64,000 nt of DNA from Erinaceus europaeus (GCF_950295315.1 NC_080171.1:96214752-96278751); one strand, 5' to 3'; shown: positions 1-12,690, counted from the stretch's first letter. Notes: generated by a model not told the origin, from the sequence alone. A program made the numbers and translations.

Positions 1-2549
1 ACTGTTTTCCAGCTGGTGCGACAGAAAGAAGTGAGGACTGTGGTGAGACATCCAACAAAAAAGCTGTCTCAGGGCCACGCCACCCCCCCCACTCCTAGAT
101 TGAGCGGCGGTCTCACAATTTGGCTTTTCCTTCTAGACACCAGACTCCTGATGGCTGGGCATGGCCATACACCCCATTTCCTCTACCCTCCCCTCATGTG
201 AAGTGCCCCACCCCTTCAGTGCTGAGCAGAGATCTGAGCAGCTAGACCTCTATAAGCCAGACTAACTCCTGGGCACCTTGCCTACACAACCTTGATGAAC
301 AAGTGAGCCTTTCCCCTGGGTCTGCTCCCCATTTTCAGATCACCAAAGTGAGACTCAGGTGACAAACCTTGACCAAGGTCTCTCAACAAATGGGTGAAAA
401 AGTCCTCAGACTTAAGTTCAGGTAGGACTATTTCCTTGGGTGAAGAAGTCCTCAGACTTAAGTTCAGGTAGGACTGTTTCCTGCTGCTACAGTTCTGCTA
501 GTGGGAAGATGGGTGACTGTGGCCTGGTTTCATTTCACTTATTTTGTTGTGTGAACTAGACATGATGTGTAGAGTGTTGGATTTGTTTGTTTGTTTGTCT
601 TATGGGATAACCTGAGATAGGATGACCTTTTCCATTAAAAAAAAGAAAGAGCAGGGATTTGCTGAGTCAAGTAGGACTGGGGTTCCCCCTTGAATCCAGG
701 AAATAAGGAAATCAGTCCATTGCCCAGGAAGCCTGCCCCAGCCCTTCTCTTTCTGGTTCCAGGTGGCCCCCTGTGCAGTGGTAGAACGGGAGGATCCTAA
801 TTTTCTGCTGAGTGCTGGTTATGTGCTAGGCATTTGCCCACCATCTGATTTCATCATCTTTCCTGCCCTGTGAAGCCAAGCCCCCTTATCTGCGCTGCCG
901 GAGCCACACTCCTAGGTTATGTTCCCTCCTGGCCCTGACTGTTGCCCCAAAAGATTATTTCTTCCACATCTGCATCTATGTCTCCCTTGATGCCTCTAGG
1001 AAGGCAGTGTCTTCTCTACCTTGTGCTTTAGACAACAGAGTCTCTCAAGAAGTACTTGACCAGTGATTATGATGGAATGAATAAACCCCCCCTATTCTTT
1101 GAACAAGGCCACTAGGGCCCACAGATACCAATCTCTGGTTCCTGCCACACTGCCAGGGCAGAATTGAGCCCCTGCGTGTACAGAACCTGCTGGGGGTCCA
1201 ACTCACTGGCCAGCTTGTGGTCTGGAATTCCAGGTGTACCCATGTATAACCTCACAGGTTCCTGCCCCCAAAGAAACTTCAAGTCCATGCTTGTGGCTTT
1301 GAACTGGCTCACAAAAAGCGTGTCCTGTGACTGCTCAAGGAATCTGGGCATTTAGCCCAGAAAAGAGTATGTTTCCTGACTTCCTGAGAGCTGGGGTCCA
1401 CCCTGCCCCTGGCCATGGAGGGATGGATGACTCGTGCCCTGAAAGGTAGCAGTCTCAGAACTTATCTTCTGAGCTTCACCGCCCTGGCAGGGCTGCCCCA
1501 GCAAGACCCAGAGCCCCAGTGCTCCGGGCACAAGTTTCTCCAGCATTGGAGGCATCCTGTAATGGCTTTGGCACTCTTGAGCTACTTGGGAGGAAAACAT
1601 TCCTCAGCCTCCTACATCCTCATGCCTCAGCAGCTTTCCTGGCCCAGCCTGCTGCTCACCATGAAGCCGACATGGGTGTGAGGCTTGCCCAGCACAGGGC
1701 AACCACCTTCTGTTGGGTCCTCAGGCTGCCGGGGGCCAAATGTTTCTAATGCTCCTCCCAAAGCTCCTGGCATCTGGCCTCTCCTTCTGAGGCTGGCCGG
1801 CACGGGTTTATGAGGTGTCTTTGAAGAGAACTGGAGTCCTCTGGCCCCTGGTGTCTGCACACTGTGTGATTTCACAATTTGGTCTTCTTTTCCCAAAAGG
1901 GTCAGCACTACTCTCTCTCAGTCCTGCTTTTCTTTCTTCTTTCTTTTCTTTTCCTCTTGATCCTGCTTACTAGACTAGCTGGGAATGTCCCCTCCCTCAG
2001 ACTGAGAAATCACTTAATTCTCAGTGGGGGAAGGGGGAGGAGGTTAACTGGAAGGACCCACTAGTTAACTGGAATAAACTGGTCAGAGTTCTACAATGGA
2101 GAAATCCTCCCCTTTTTGTACTTATTGGAGAGTGGAAGAGGCCAGCCTTGCTACAATGGAGAGAAAAAAAAAAGTTAGTCATCTGGGCATGGTGGACTGT
2201 ATTTGTCTCAAATGCAGATGTGGGCCAGATCAGGCTGTGTAGTTTCTCACCATCCCGGGACTCCTGGTGAAATGAGAAAAGGCAGAGACACACCTGGCAT
2301 CAATTTCCTATTTCAGGGGCCCCTTTCAATGCAAAATGGTGAAAATAGGTGGAAATTTTATTGCAGATGCCAGAAATTGTTGCCTGTCTTCAGAATTAGG
2401 TAAGGGAAAGCTTTGCAGACCTGTGAATTTTTGAGGTCTGGGAATCACTACTTTATTTACTGGGCCAGAGGGTGTCTTAGATAAAACCTGCAGCACCTGG
2501 AGAACCTCAAATGCCAGCTGTGGCATGGGAATGCCTTCATGTTGTTGTT
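1..2549. other. Non-coding unique sequence 5' of the first NEK6 coding exon
   Basis: No gene is visible. Short open frames lack any family signature. The only clear structure is the 46-bp tandem duplication at 392-483. It is probably intron or 5' flank of NEK6. Confidence 0.5.
392..483. repeat. 46-bp tandem duplication, two copies
   Basis: 392-437 and 438-483 both carry AAGTCCTCAGACTTAAGTTC followed by AGGTAGGACT. They differ at only about three positions, so the duplication is fairly recent. Confidence 0.9.
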
Positions 2550-2850
2550 GTTTTTTAATTTTATTATATTTATTTATTTTCCATTTGTTGCCCTTGTTTT
2601 TTTATTGTTATTGTAGTTATTATTGTTGTTCTTATTGGTGTCGTCATTGTTAGATAGGACAGAGAGAAATGGAGAGAGGAGGGGAAGACAGAGAGGGGGA
2701 GAGAAAGATCGATACCTGTAGGCCTGCTTCACCGCCTGTGAAGTGACTCCCTGCAGGTGGGGAGTCAGGGGCTCCAACTAGGATCCTTAGGCTGGTCCTT
2801 GCACTTCACGCCATATGCGCTGAACCCGCTGCACTACCGCCCGACTCTCC
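2550..2850 (-). repeat. tRNA-derived SINE, (AAC/AAT)n-tail type
   Basis: Inverted element. Its T-rich tail is on the left, then AGGACAGAGAGAAATGGAGA, the CTGCAGGTGGGGAG body, and a tRNA-like head ending at CCGCCCGACTC. Confidence 0.9.
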
Positions 2851-2857
2851 ATGTTCT

Positions 2858-3112
2858 TTTTTAATGTTTATTTTTTAAAACATCTCACCAGGGTTATCAC
2901 TGGGTGTGGTGCCTGCATCATGAATTCACTGCTCCTGGTTGCCATCTTTTTTTTTTTTTTTTGATAGAAACAGAAATTGAGAGCAAAGGGGAAGATAGAG
3001 ATGGGAAGAACTTTCACCACTTCATCCCTGCAGGTGGGGACTGGTGGCTTGAAGCTAGGCTCTTGTACATGTTAACGTGCATGCTCAACTGGGTGTGCCA
3101 CCACCCAGCCCT
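2858..3112 (-). repeat. tRNA-derived SINE, older divergent copy
   Basis: It has a poly-T, CCTGCAGGTGGGGACT and a CACCACCCAGCCC end in inverse orientation, next to the preceding SINE. Confidence 0.85.
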
Positions 3113-3117
3113 GCATA

Positions 3118-3560
3118 TTCATTTTTTGGCTGTCGTGACAGACTACTGAAAATGGGGTGACTTGAAACAGCAGCAACTTACTGTTACAGTCCTAGAGACC
3201 AGATGTCCAAAATCTAGGAGTCCGCAGGGCTGGTTCCTTCTATTGTCTGTTCCCTGCCTCTCTTCTAGCATCTAGTAGCTGCCAGCAATCTCAGATGTGC
3301 ACTGACTTGAGAAACATCTCTCCAGTCTCTGCGTCTGTCCTCAATCACCTTTTCCTTGTGTTTCTCTGTGTCCAAGTAGTTGTGCAATCTCAAATCACTA
3401 AGCGTATCTCCTTACAGGACACCAGTCTTTGGAGTAGGGCTACTGAATCCTGTATGAGGGCATCTTAGTTTAATGCTGTCTGCCAAGACCTGGTTTCCAA
3501 TGGCAAGAACACTTCCCCTATTGACAGGCTGTCATTAGGCATGGGTTTTATAGAGATACC
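3118..3560. repeat. Possible ancient interspersed repeat, family unassigned
   Basis: The stretch with CTGTTACAGTCCTAGAGACC and CAAGACCTGG resembles a repeat found across placental mammals. I cannot name the family from sequence alone. Confidence 0.35.
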
Positions 3561-3903
3561 ATTCACCTGAGAGCTGAGGAAGAGGGTCTGTCTGGAGAGT
3601 TCATGTTGATTTGATCATCAACAGTTTGGAGTGTGGGCAGGCTTCCCAGGAGGGACAGCTGAGGCCACCTGCTTGTGTGAGACCCATGCTGGCCCAAAGA
3701 GCCTGCTGACATTCCTTTGGAGGAAATAGGTCCACACAAGGACCCAGGTCTGTGAAGGGAGCACATGACCACAGACAGGGCCAGGCGGTGACCCACCCAC
3801 TGAATAGATGCAGAGACTTAAAGAGGTCAGGGACTTTGTGCTCCAGATTCAATTAATACAGGTGCCAGCTATGGGAGAACGGATTTTTAAAAAGTATGCT
3901 TCT

Positions 3904-4160
3904 GGGAGTCAGGAGGTAGCACAGTGGGATAAGCGCAGGTGGAGAAAAGCACAAGGACCAGTGTAAGGATGCCAGTTCAAGCCCCCGGCTCCCCACCTGC
4001 AGGGGAGTCACTTCACAAGCGGTGAAGCAGGTCTGCAGGTGCCTATCTTTCTCTCCCCCTGTCTGTCTTCCCCTCCTCTCTCCATTTCTCTCTGTCCTAT
4101 CCAACGACGACGACAACAATAAAACAACGGCAACAAAGGAATAAATAAATAATTTTTTTA
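3904..4160 (+). repeat. tRNA-derived SINE, first of a tandem pair
   Basis: Head GGGAGTCAGGAGGTAGCACA, body CACCTGCAGGGGAGTC, A-rich tail. It is flanked by AAAAAGTATGCTTCT at 3889-3903 and 4161-4175. Confidence 0.93.
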
Positions 4161-4175
4161 AAAAAGTATGCTTCT

Positions 4176-4461
4176 CAGGAGTCGGGCAGTAGCTCAGGGG
4201 GCTCAGAGCACATGGTGCAAAGTGCAAGGACCAGCGTAAGGATCCCAGTTCAAGCCCCCGGCTCCCCACCTGCAGGGGAGTCACTTCACAAGCAGTGAAG
4301 CAGGTCTGCAGGTGTCTATCTTTCTCTCCCTCTCTCTGTCTTCCCCTCCTTTTTCCATTTCTCTCTGTCCTATCCAATGACAATGACATCAGTAACAACA
4401 ACAATAATAACTACAACAGCAAGACAACAAGGGCAACAAAAGGGAATAAATAATTTTTTTT
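4176..4461 (+). repeat. tRNA-derived SINE, second of a tandem pair
   Basis: Head CAGGAGTCGGGCAGTAGC and an (AAC/AAT)n tail. The target sequence AAGTATGCTTCT recurs at 4462-4473, so this copy shares its target site with the preceding SINE. Confidence 0.93.
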
Positions 4462-4734
4462 AAGTATGCTTCTATATAATCCATTTAGTCCATTGGCAAT
4501 ACCAGCCTAGACAACTGAGGACCCATCAGAGCAGCACCTGCATCAGCCACCCACCCTGGCTGTGCTTCTAGGGGCTGGGAGGGGTCCTAGTAATGACGGG
4601 ATTGTGTCATCCCATCAGCCCTGCCAGTTCACCCTCTGCCTGCTTTGTACATACAGGGAAGTCTGCAGGCTAGGAAGGAGGGATCCTGGCTCTTCTGTTC
4701 CTGAAGGGACCCTTATCTATTCCGGCAAGGGCTC

Positions 4735-4965
4735 TGTGGTCAGACATTTCCAGATTAGCCCTGACACTGCCTGGATGAGTAATCTTGAGCAAGCAGGTCC
4801 CAGGGCTTCTCGGAGCCTCCTGCCTCTCTTCCTGTGAGATAGGAAGAATGATTCCAGCCCCTAGATTAGAGAGACAGCTGAGTGATTTGAGGTTGCAGCC
4901 ACCTTGTGTGAACCCTTCTAGTGCCTCACACAGAGCCTGGCACATAGTAGGTCCTCAATAAATGT
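4735..4965 (+). repeat. MIR-type SINE
   Basis: It ends in GCCTGGCACATAGTAGGTCC and TCAATAAATGTTC, the classic MIR 3' region, after a degraded core. Confidence 0.75.
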
Positions 4966-4974
4966 TCACCAAGT

Positions 4975-7900
4975 AAGAGAGTATCTTGAAGCCCAGGATG
5001 TCAACTTCACAGCACTCCTGAAATACAGCCCTAGCAGTCTTGTGGACTGAAGTGTCTGTGAACATTTTCTTCCTCCTGTCTGTGGAAGTGTGGCCACCTA
5101 AAATCATCAGGACAAAGCTGGGGATATCAGATGCATGCATGTAATAGTGCAGAATAGGTGCTGCTGAGACTGGCATCTGGGACTTTGATTTATTACATCA
5201 CCCTCTGAATAAAATTATACCAAAGGACTGATAACCATGAAAGGCAGAGTGGTGTGCAAAAGAGCATTGAAAGGGGGAATCTGGAAACGCCCCCCCCCAG
5301 TTCTCAGTTGGCACCCCTTATCTGCGCTTAAGCTGCTCTCTGAGCTTCCCTACCCTCTGCAGACCCCAAGCCACTGCGTCAATCACATCTCTATCCAGGC
5401 TGGGCCCAGGACCTTTCCACATGCTGTGTCTTCCACTTGGACTGCCCTCCTCCTGCTCCTTGTCCTTGATCTGCTTCCTGTTCTGAGGGAAAATAAACAA
5501 ACAAACAAAAACAAAAAACACCCTTAGGCAGGCTGCACAGAGCTTTCTCTTGCTTGGTCTCTACTCCCTGAATCTGCAAAACTGTGATAACACTGGACTG
5601 TAGGTGCAGGTTTCTGAGACTCTTGTCTGTAGTCAGGAAGCCCCATCTAAGACAATCTACCATCCTTGCTGTGCATGAGGTAGGTACGTATCCCGTGCTC
5701 TAAATGAAGAAACCAACTGTGGAATATGCTTGGACTTGCCACTTTTCTGCTCTAAATCTCAGTTTTAGTCTTTAGAACACAGGCTGCAGACTGGGAGGGT
5801 CCTGTAGTCTTGCTGAGGTCTCTGATGAGACACGAGACTTCAGCTGAGTAGGTTCAGGTTCTTCCTGGAATAGACCGTGGAACATGGCAATCATGTCTGT
5901 CTAAATGGGCCTGTTTGTTGAGTGATGACCTACTGTGGACACCACCACATAAACCAAGTAGGGGCTGTTCTGTGCACTGAATCTAGTGTTCTCAGTTACT
6001 GGATTCCAGCCTCCAGGGGGATTGGGCATCCTCTGGACATCTGTAGCTGCAGTTAGGCTAGTCCTTCCCCACCTGTCCTTTTGCGGGAATTGTTCCCATG
6101 CCTGTGGAGGGAAGAATGTGTCCCTCCAGGGCCCAAGACTTGATGTCACCTGTCCCACAGAGCTCTCCCTGCACATCTCTGTCTGGTTCAAGCTGGGGTT
6201 TACCCCTCAACTTCCTACACTCCAGGCTGGCATTGGATTCCAAGCCCCCCACCCCTGGAGTGGAAATTTATGTGCAGATGGAACAATCAAGCCCATCTCC
6301 TGGGAATGAGCAGGTAGACCTGGTGTGCTGCACGGAGTGGGAGCAGGTAATACAGTGGCTGTTCTTATTGGCACAAGTGTTTCTTACTCTTGAGACCACT
6401 GTAAAACAGATCAGCAAGCATTTTAAGCCAGAAAATCTCTGCTGTCTGAAGGATTTTTGTCTTGGAAGACAGACCCAGGTTTCAAATCAGAACCCATCTC
6501 CCTTGGGAATTTCCCAGTTGAGCAGGCAGGCATATCATCCGGGCTTGGTGGCCACCCAAGTCTCTGGGCCTTCCACGTGGCTGCTCCCAAGTCAGGGTTT
6601 TTTGGGAATCTCTTGCACAGCTGGGCTGCTTGTCTTGCTGGCTACCTCCTTTTCACAGAGCAGGCTCTGTCTGACTCTGAATAGATGTCTTTTTTTCCCC
6701 CCTCTTCCTCGGATGACCGAATGGCAGTTTCCCGCCTGTGGTCCCAGAGGCTGGCCTGAGTGTTGAACTCCTAAAGAGACATCTAAACAGGGTTGTCTCT
6801 CCCTGCTCCAACTGAAATTCCCCATTGAGGTTCATGAGAGGTTTGTTGATGGTCGCTGTGATTCAGGGGCCTCCCGAGGGCCTCTGGGCTGTGGTTATAA
6901 AGACAGCTGAGCAAGCTAAAGAAATTGTGCTTTGTGGAAGAGGCAGCAGTTCAGGGCAGCAGCCAGACTGAGGAAGAAGGTTCAGCTTTGCCAGAAACAG
7001 GTTGTGGAATGGCATATCTGGTTGTATGCCTCAGTTTCCACTAGTCTAAAGTGGAGGTGATGTCCTGCAGTGATCTTATGAGGTACAAGTGGCTCAATTA
7101 TACCTTATTTTCTTTGCATCAGGTTTTGTTCTAATACATGTGTAAATTGAGGCCCAGCAAGGGTGAGAGACTGGACTGTGGCCACCCAGCAAATCATTGG
7201 GGGAGTCAGGCTGAAACTCATGATCCCTGGTCTCGTGGATGTCTCCCTCCTCCTTCACCCCACCGCCAGACTTTTTCATCTCTGCCTTCTGCAGAGGAAA
7301 TCTCGTGACCCCTCAGCCCACAAATACTCAGACTGCACAGAATTTCTGGAACCTCTTTGGTCTGGCTGGGGGCCTTGTAGAAATTCTGTTCAGCTGTTAA
7401 TGCCTCCCTTCTTTTCTTCTTAAGCTCTAGAGATGTTCTTTTTTCTTACTTCCCAAAATAGAAAAATTAACCTTTTCCAACAGAGTTTGAAAACTCAGGT
7501 CCCTACTGTATGACCCTGAGCTCTCTGCACCCCTTTCTGGGCCTCAGTTTTTCCTTCTGTGAGCCCCACCTGCCAACCTGTATTTGCTTCAAGGACAAAC
7601 AAACCAAGTGATGCCACCCTGAATGCAGGTCTGTATGGATGGGTGGATGAGTGCTGACTAAACAGAAGGTGACACATCTTTCTAGGAAGTGGGTAAAACC
7701 CACCAGAAATGCTACCTTCTGCCTCCTGCCTCCTGCCTCCTAGTTTCAGAGGTTATTTGAGTCATCAGAATTGCCAGCACTTTTCTTGGTCTCCTGTGTT
7801 AGGGAAACTCCCTGGGCCAAGACCTGGTGGCCAGAAGGGTTCCATTTGCCCACCACTGGGGCATCAGAATGGAGACACTCGGTGAATTCCTAATTTCTGC

Positions 7901-8380
7901 CAGACACCCCAACCACGAGCAGTGGAGACTAGCAGCCTCAGCAAGTTTCATCCCTCCACCCCTAGCTTCAACCATTTCATCTGTGTAATGGGTATGTGAG
8001 CCCTGCTAACAGGCTGAGCTGGCAGACCCACATAGGTGGCTGAGAGCCCAGTCCCTTCTCAATCTCTTCTTCCTTCCTGCCCAAGAGGCCCTGGCTCCTC
8101 TGTGATCCATCTGAAATGCAGCAGATACTGATATGCCTGAGTAACTCTCCCCCTGCCACACACACTGTGTGTACTCTCTCCTTGCAAAGTCCCTTGTTCC
8201 TAGAAGACCACTAAGTCTGTGATGTTCCCAGCTTGGGATAGCAGACTAGAACCAAGTAGCTGGCTTGGGTGGGGACACCTGTGCTTCTAGATATCCTCAA
8301 CTCTCTCCTCCCATCACCCCCTGGAGCTCCCAAGGGTCTCTGTGTCAGTGTCACACAAAGACTTGAGCAGGATGGATGAG
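4975..8380. other. Non-coding unique sequence
   Basis: I see no gene or young SINE. A weak antisense MIR fragment lies near 7145-7270 (GAGGCCCAGCAAGGG). A heptamer TGCCTCC runs about three times at 7721-7741. Confidence 0.45.
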
Positions 8381-8700
8381 GCAGAAGTCAGATCTACAAT
8401 GCCACGATGGAATATTAAGTCTGCCAGCTCCATCGTGTGTGATATTCCTGCCAGGCCTGGAGCAGAGCCCTGTAAATGCCGGGATATAATGGACTATAAA
8501 AGTCGCTAGAAAATAGTGAGTCTCCAAGGACCACTGTCATCCCTGCCACACGCAGTTGCTGGAACCACGAGCCCTGCGATCATGAGACCTGATCGTCATG
8601 TAAATATATAGGGTCTCTCACCAGCCAAGGGCCGAGATTTATTTTATTGAGACAATAGGGGGAGGGTGGGACAGCTCAGGTTCGTCATCCTGGTAAAATG
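8380..8700. promoter_or_regulatory. Candidate conserved non-coding element
   Basis: This is a repeat-free AT-rich block that keeps several CpGs. It includes a TATA-like ACTATAAAAGTCGC near 8494 and the small inverted repeat CGATCA/TGATCG at 8577-8595. Function is inferred from composition only. Confidence 0.4.
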
Positions 8701-8956
8701 CATTGCCATCATTTCCCAGTTTGTGGGAGAATACAGCAGGAGCCAATGTGACTTTTCCAGTTCGCCCTGAGAGCGGCGTCCCTCAGAGGCCAGGCACACC
8801 TCTTGCGTTGACTTCAAGACCAGAATGGGGGTTGTGGGTGGGAGATGTCCCCATGAAGATTAGGAACTTGCCTTATTATAGACAATTTTGCCTGCAGAGT
8901 GGGTTGCCAGGAATGTTTCTTGCAAGGATATTGCTATTGAATGAACACTGAGTGGT

Positions 8957-9183
8957 TTTTTTTTTTTATTTAATTTTTTTTAATCTTTATTTATTTATTG
9001 GATAGAGACAGCCAGAAATCGAGAGGGAAGAAGGTGACAGAGAGGGACAGAGACAGAGACAGTTGCAACACTGCTTCACCATTTGTGACGATTTTCCCCT
9101 GCAGGTGGGGACTGGGTGCTTGAACCTATGTCCTTGCACATTGTAACATGTACACTCAACCAGGTATGCCACCACCTAGTCCC
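8957..9183 (-). repeat. tRNA-derived SINE (CCAATAAATAAATAAAG-tail type)
   Basis: Inverted: poly-T, TTTATTTATTGGATAGAGAC, CCCTGCAGGTGGGGACTGGG, ending GCCACCACCTAGTCCCC. Confidence 0.9.
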
Positions 9184-9212
9184 CAAAAATTTACTTTATA
9201 AAGAATTATAAC

Positions 9213-9347
9213 TGGGCAAAGGTAGATAGTATAATGGTTATGCAAACAGACTCTCATGCCTGAGGTCTGAAGTCCCAGGTTCAATTCCCAGACACCACCA
9301 TAAGCCAGAGTTGAGCAGTGCTCTGGTTTTAAAAAAAAAAATGTACA
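9213..9347 (+). repeat. Short tRNA-derived SINE (GGTAGATAG/ATGGTTATGCAAA type)
   Basis: TAGATAGTATAATGGTTATG, B box GGTTCAATTCC, CACCACCATAAGCCAGAG and TGAGCAGTGCTCTGG, then poly-A. Confidence 0.88.
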
Positions 9348-9717
9348 GGGAGTCAGGCGGTAGTGCAGTGGGTTAAGCTCACGCGGAGCAAAGCGCAAGG
9401 ACCAGCGTAAGGATCCCGGTTCGAGCTCCCGGCTCCCCACCTGCAGGGGAGTCGCGTCACAGGTGGTGAAGCAGGTCTGCAGGTGTTTATCTTTCTCTCC
9501 CCATTTCTATCTTACCCTCCCCTCTCGATTCCTCTCTGTCCTATCCAACAACGATGACATCAATAACAACAACAAAAATAACTACCACAACAATAAAACA
9601 AGGAGGACAACAAAAGGGAGGAAAAAGCAAAAAGTTAAAAAAAAAAAAATAACTACAACAACAATAAAAAAAACAGCAAGGGCAACAATAGGGAAAATAA
9701 ATATATAAAAAAAATTT
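9348..9717 (+). repeat. tRNA-derived SINE inserted in the previous element's A tail
   Basis: Head GGGAGTCAGGCGGTAGTGCA and a long (AAC/AAT)n tail to about 9715. An 8-bp AATGTACA occurs on both sides (9340-9347 and about 9718-9725). Confidence 0.92.
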
Positions 9718-10689
9718 AATGTACAACCTGGTTTATCCTTGCAGATTATAAAAATGTGAGGGAAGAGTGAAATTCAGGGGACAATTTAGCTAAAAAGTAA
9801 CAAGATTCAAAGACTTGGGAAATCATCAGCTCATCCAAATTACAAAAAATAGCACACATAAAAGTTCCACACTTAGAAAATGTGCAGTGGTAAATATTTC
9901 TTAGTTATATTACCATGCAACAAGGACTCATGTTCAAGCCATGCTCTCTTCTTGCAGAGGGAAAGCTTCCCAAGCAGTGAAATGGTGCTAATGGTGTTCT
10001 TTCCTTCTCTCCTCTCTCTCAGCCCCTGCCCCTCCCTTCTAAAATCCTCCTTTTGTTATGGAAATATCCACGGAACATCTCCGAATGTTACAACTCCAGG
10101 ATGCAGAAGAGGCAAGAGACTGAGGCCAAGACCACATGGAGGGCAGGGAGGTACTTTATTACCTTAACTAGTAGGTTACAGGCCGATTCCTACCAAACCT
10201 GCCGAACATTGTTTTTTTTATGATGGCAACAGTAATCATAAAAGTAGCAGCAGCCATGCTTATTGAGCTCTGTATATACCTGTATACTTCCTGGGTCCTG
10301 CTAGTCTCAGGCTACAGGGCTACGTTCCTCATTCAGTTCTTATAAATTCCCCCACCCCCACCCCCGAGAGTCCTACCTGGTTCCCTGATTACGAAGTACC
10401 TGCAGAGAAGTGACCAGAGGCTGGCCTGAGCTCATGCAGCTGAACAGAGGTCGTGCAGGATTTAAACTTGGGGTGCTCAGACTCCAGAACCTGTCTGTGG
10501 GATGACTTTCTGCCTCCTCACAACCTGCCCTCTGGTCTCAGGTCAAGTGCCACCACTTTCCTGAAACCCGCTGGACTGATTATGTATCAGTCATGTGTTT
10601 TTGACCTGGTCCCTCCACCACCCCACTGCCTTCTTCTCAGAGGCGAAGAGTCCAGCCCATATACTGCAGAGAGTGAGTCAGGTGACTGA

Positions 10690-10835
10690 GGATGAACATA
10701 GGCCTGCGTTCCCATCCAGGTTCTGCTGCGCTCCAGCTGGACTCCTATCAAGTCACATAACCTCTTCAAACCTGTCCTCATATGTCCAATGGAGGCACCA
10801 TCTGCCTTGCAGGGGTGTTTTATGAGCACACAAGC
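10690..10835 (+). repeat. MIR-type SINE fragment
   Basis: GTTCTGCTGCGCTCCAGCTG, AAGTCACATAACCTCTTC and a GTCCTCATATGTCCAATGG core match MIR. Confidence 0.65.
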
Positions 10836-11214
10836 TACTAACTCCTCAGAAAGATCACTTAGGAGAGCCTCTTTGCATGATCCATTCCCCTCCCTGCTCA
10901 AGTATCCCACTTTTCCATCAGTGTGTCTGGGAGCTGAGGCCTCTGAGCCCTCCTGCCCTACTCCATGCATCTGTGACTTGTGGATGGAGAGGCAGCCCAC
11001 AGAAGGCTGAGGAACTCCCAGACTAATGTGAGTGTCCCCTTACTAATTAATTCTGCGACTAGAATCTCTGATTCCCCTTCCACAAATGAGATCATGATTG
11101 GATACAGGACCCTGAACTAAGTTTCAGCATGAGCCATGGCATTTCCACCAGCCTTAGGAAAATGTATCAGCATAGGAAGGCCCCCTCCTAGATTGTGAAG
11201 CCTGACCCACCCAT

Positions 11215-11340
11215 GCTGTTGGTGAGAAAACTGAGGCTCAAAAAAGACAAGCTGTGACTTTCCCAAACTATGCAGTCCTATGAGAGTCCCAGGTCTTATG
11301 AGTCCCTGGCCACTACACTGCACATGTCTCAGCTCAGAAC
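11215..11340 (-). repeat. MIR-type SINE fragment
   Basis: Antisense MIR core: GAGAAAACTGAGGCTCAAAA with TGTGACTTTCCCAAACTATG. Confidence 0.65.
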
Positions 11341-12535
11341 ACACACCTTTTTTGAATGTAAAGTGATCTCAGGCCTGACTTAGGATCCTAGTGGGAGCTT
11401 GAAGGAAGGGGCAGGCTGTGGTGATGTGGTCCCAGGAGCAGTGATGAGCGGATGGGAATGGATGGAGGGGACCAAGCCTCTCTCTGGCATCTGGAGCTTG
11501 TGCCGGAGGCTTGTGGTGACTCAGGGTCACCACCCCCACCCACGAGTTCAACACCACAGGGAAGGAGGGGCCGTGTATCCCTCAGCACAACTCTGCCTGT
11601 TTTTCTGTGTGGACAGCTAGGGAATGACCAGTAGTGAATGTAGCATTTCAAAGGTGCAGAGGCTGAACAGAGCCAGGTTAGACTTCTGGAAGGTTCTTAC
11701 TGCCATAGACCCATATTTTTTTTCTGGACACACTGGCCCCTCAGAAGCTTGTCTCTGCATAGGGGATCTGCATTGGGGAATTCCTTTCCAGCAGACAGAA
11801 GGCCAAAAGGAAAAAATAAAAACAGTGCTTAGGTAGGAACTATCCAACTTGGGGGCTTCACCACCCTGTCTGGGGCCTCTTCTCTGAATGTAGGCTGATG
11901 TTACCACTCACTGTGTCATGGAGCGACGGTCCTAAGAAAGGTCTGGTTGGGGAGTCCACCCACAGGCCTGTGGATAACTGGCCCCGTTCCAGGGGCAGCC
12001 ACCTGGGGGTCACAGCACCTGGCACAGCCGGCAGGGAAGGTGCATTGGCAGGTGGCCGAGCCTGGTGCCAGGATCTGGCTCACTCTGTCCTCCAGGGCCT
12101 CCGCTGCCATATGCCTGTGTCAGTCCCAGTGGCTGAGCTGCAGATGGGACACAGCGGGTGGTTTGCCCGGGCTAGAGGTGGAGCTTGCTCTGAAGGGGAG
12201 ACCAGGTGCTGGCCACAGAGCTCTTTCCAGAGACAGGGCTGGGGCTGGCCTAGCTGCTTCCTGGGCTCTCTTCCACAGGCAGGCAGCCCTGCCAGCCTCT
12301 GTGTCTTTGATCACACCTCACTGTCCCCAGAACTCCCTGTACCTCTGGCCTCAGTCCCACTCAGCCATTGAAGCCACCTCCAAGATGCCACTGCTGTAAG
12401 GGACTGTCCTTGACCATCCTTCCTTTGCCTGGGGACTCACTTTCCATGCCAGGAAGACTGTATGTTCTGAGCCTTCCTCCTGTAGTTCCTGTAAAAGCAG
12501 AGGAGCTTTTATTGCACCAAAGTAAAAGACTCTGA

Positions 12536-12690
12536 GGTGGTGGGGGGAAGGTTCAGGTCCTGGAACATGATGGCAGAGGAGGACCTAGTAGGGGTTGTAT
12601 TGTTATATGGAAATGTTATGCATGTAGAAACAACTGTATTTTACTGTCAAACGTAAACCATTAGTCCCCCAATAAAGAAATTTTTTAAAG
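12536..12690 (+). repeat. 3' end of a retroelement, probably LINE-1-like
   Basis: It ends GTCCCCCAATAAAGAAATTT with a polyadenylation signal. Inverted relatives occur at 30600-30720 and 56512-56625 (share TTACTGT/ACAGTAAA and GTACATGCAT). Confidence 0.5.

Larger units (their letters stand above)
9726..12535. other. Non-coding sequence with MIR remnants
   Basis: No gene or young SINE. MIR-like pieces are listed separately. 11900-12350 is GC-rich but CpG-poor and does not look like a promoter island. Confidence 0.45.

Noticed and set aside
3853..4404. Open frame of 183 codons on the - strand
   Set aside because: It lies entirely across two SINEs. The same peptide pattern recurs at every inverted copy in the window, so it is repeat translation.
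6098..6766. Open frame of 222 codons on the + strand
   Set aside because: No domain, no splice context, low-complexity composition and overlapping opposite-strand frames of similar quality; GC-rich chance frame.
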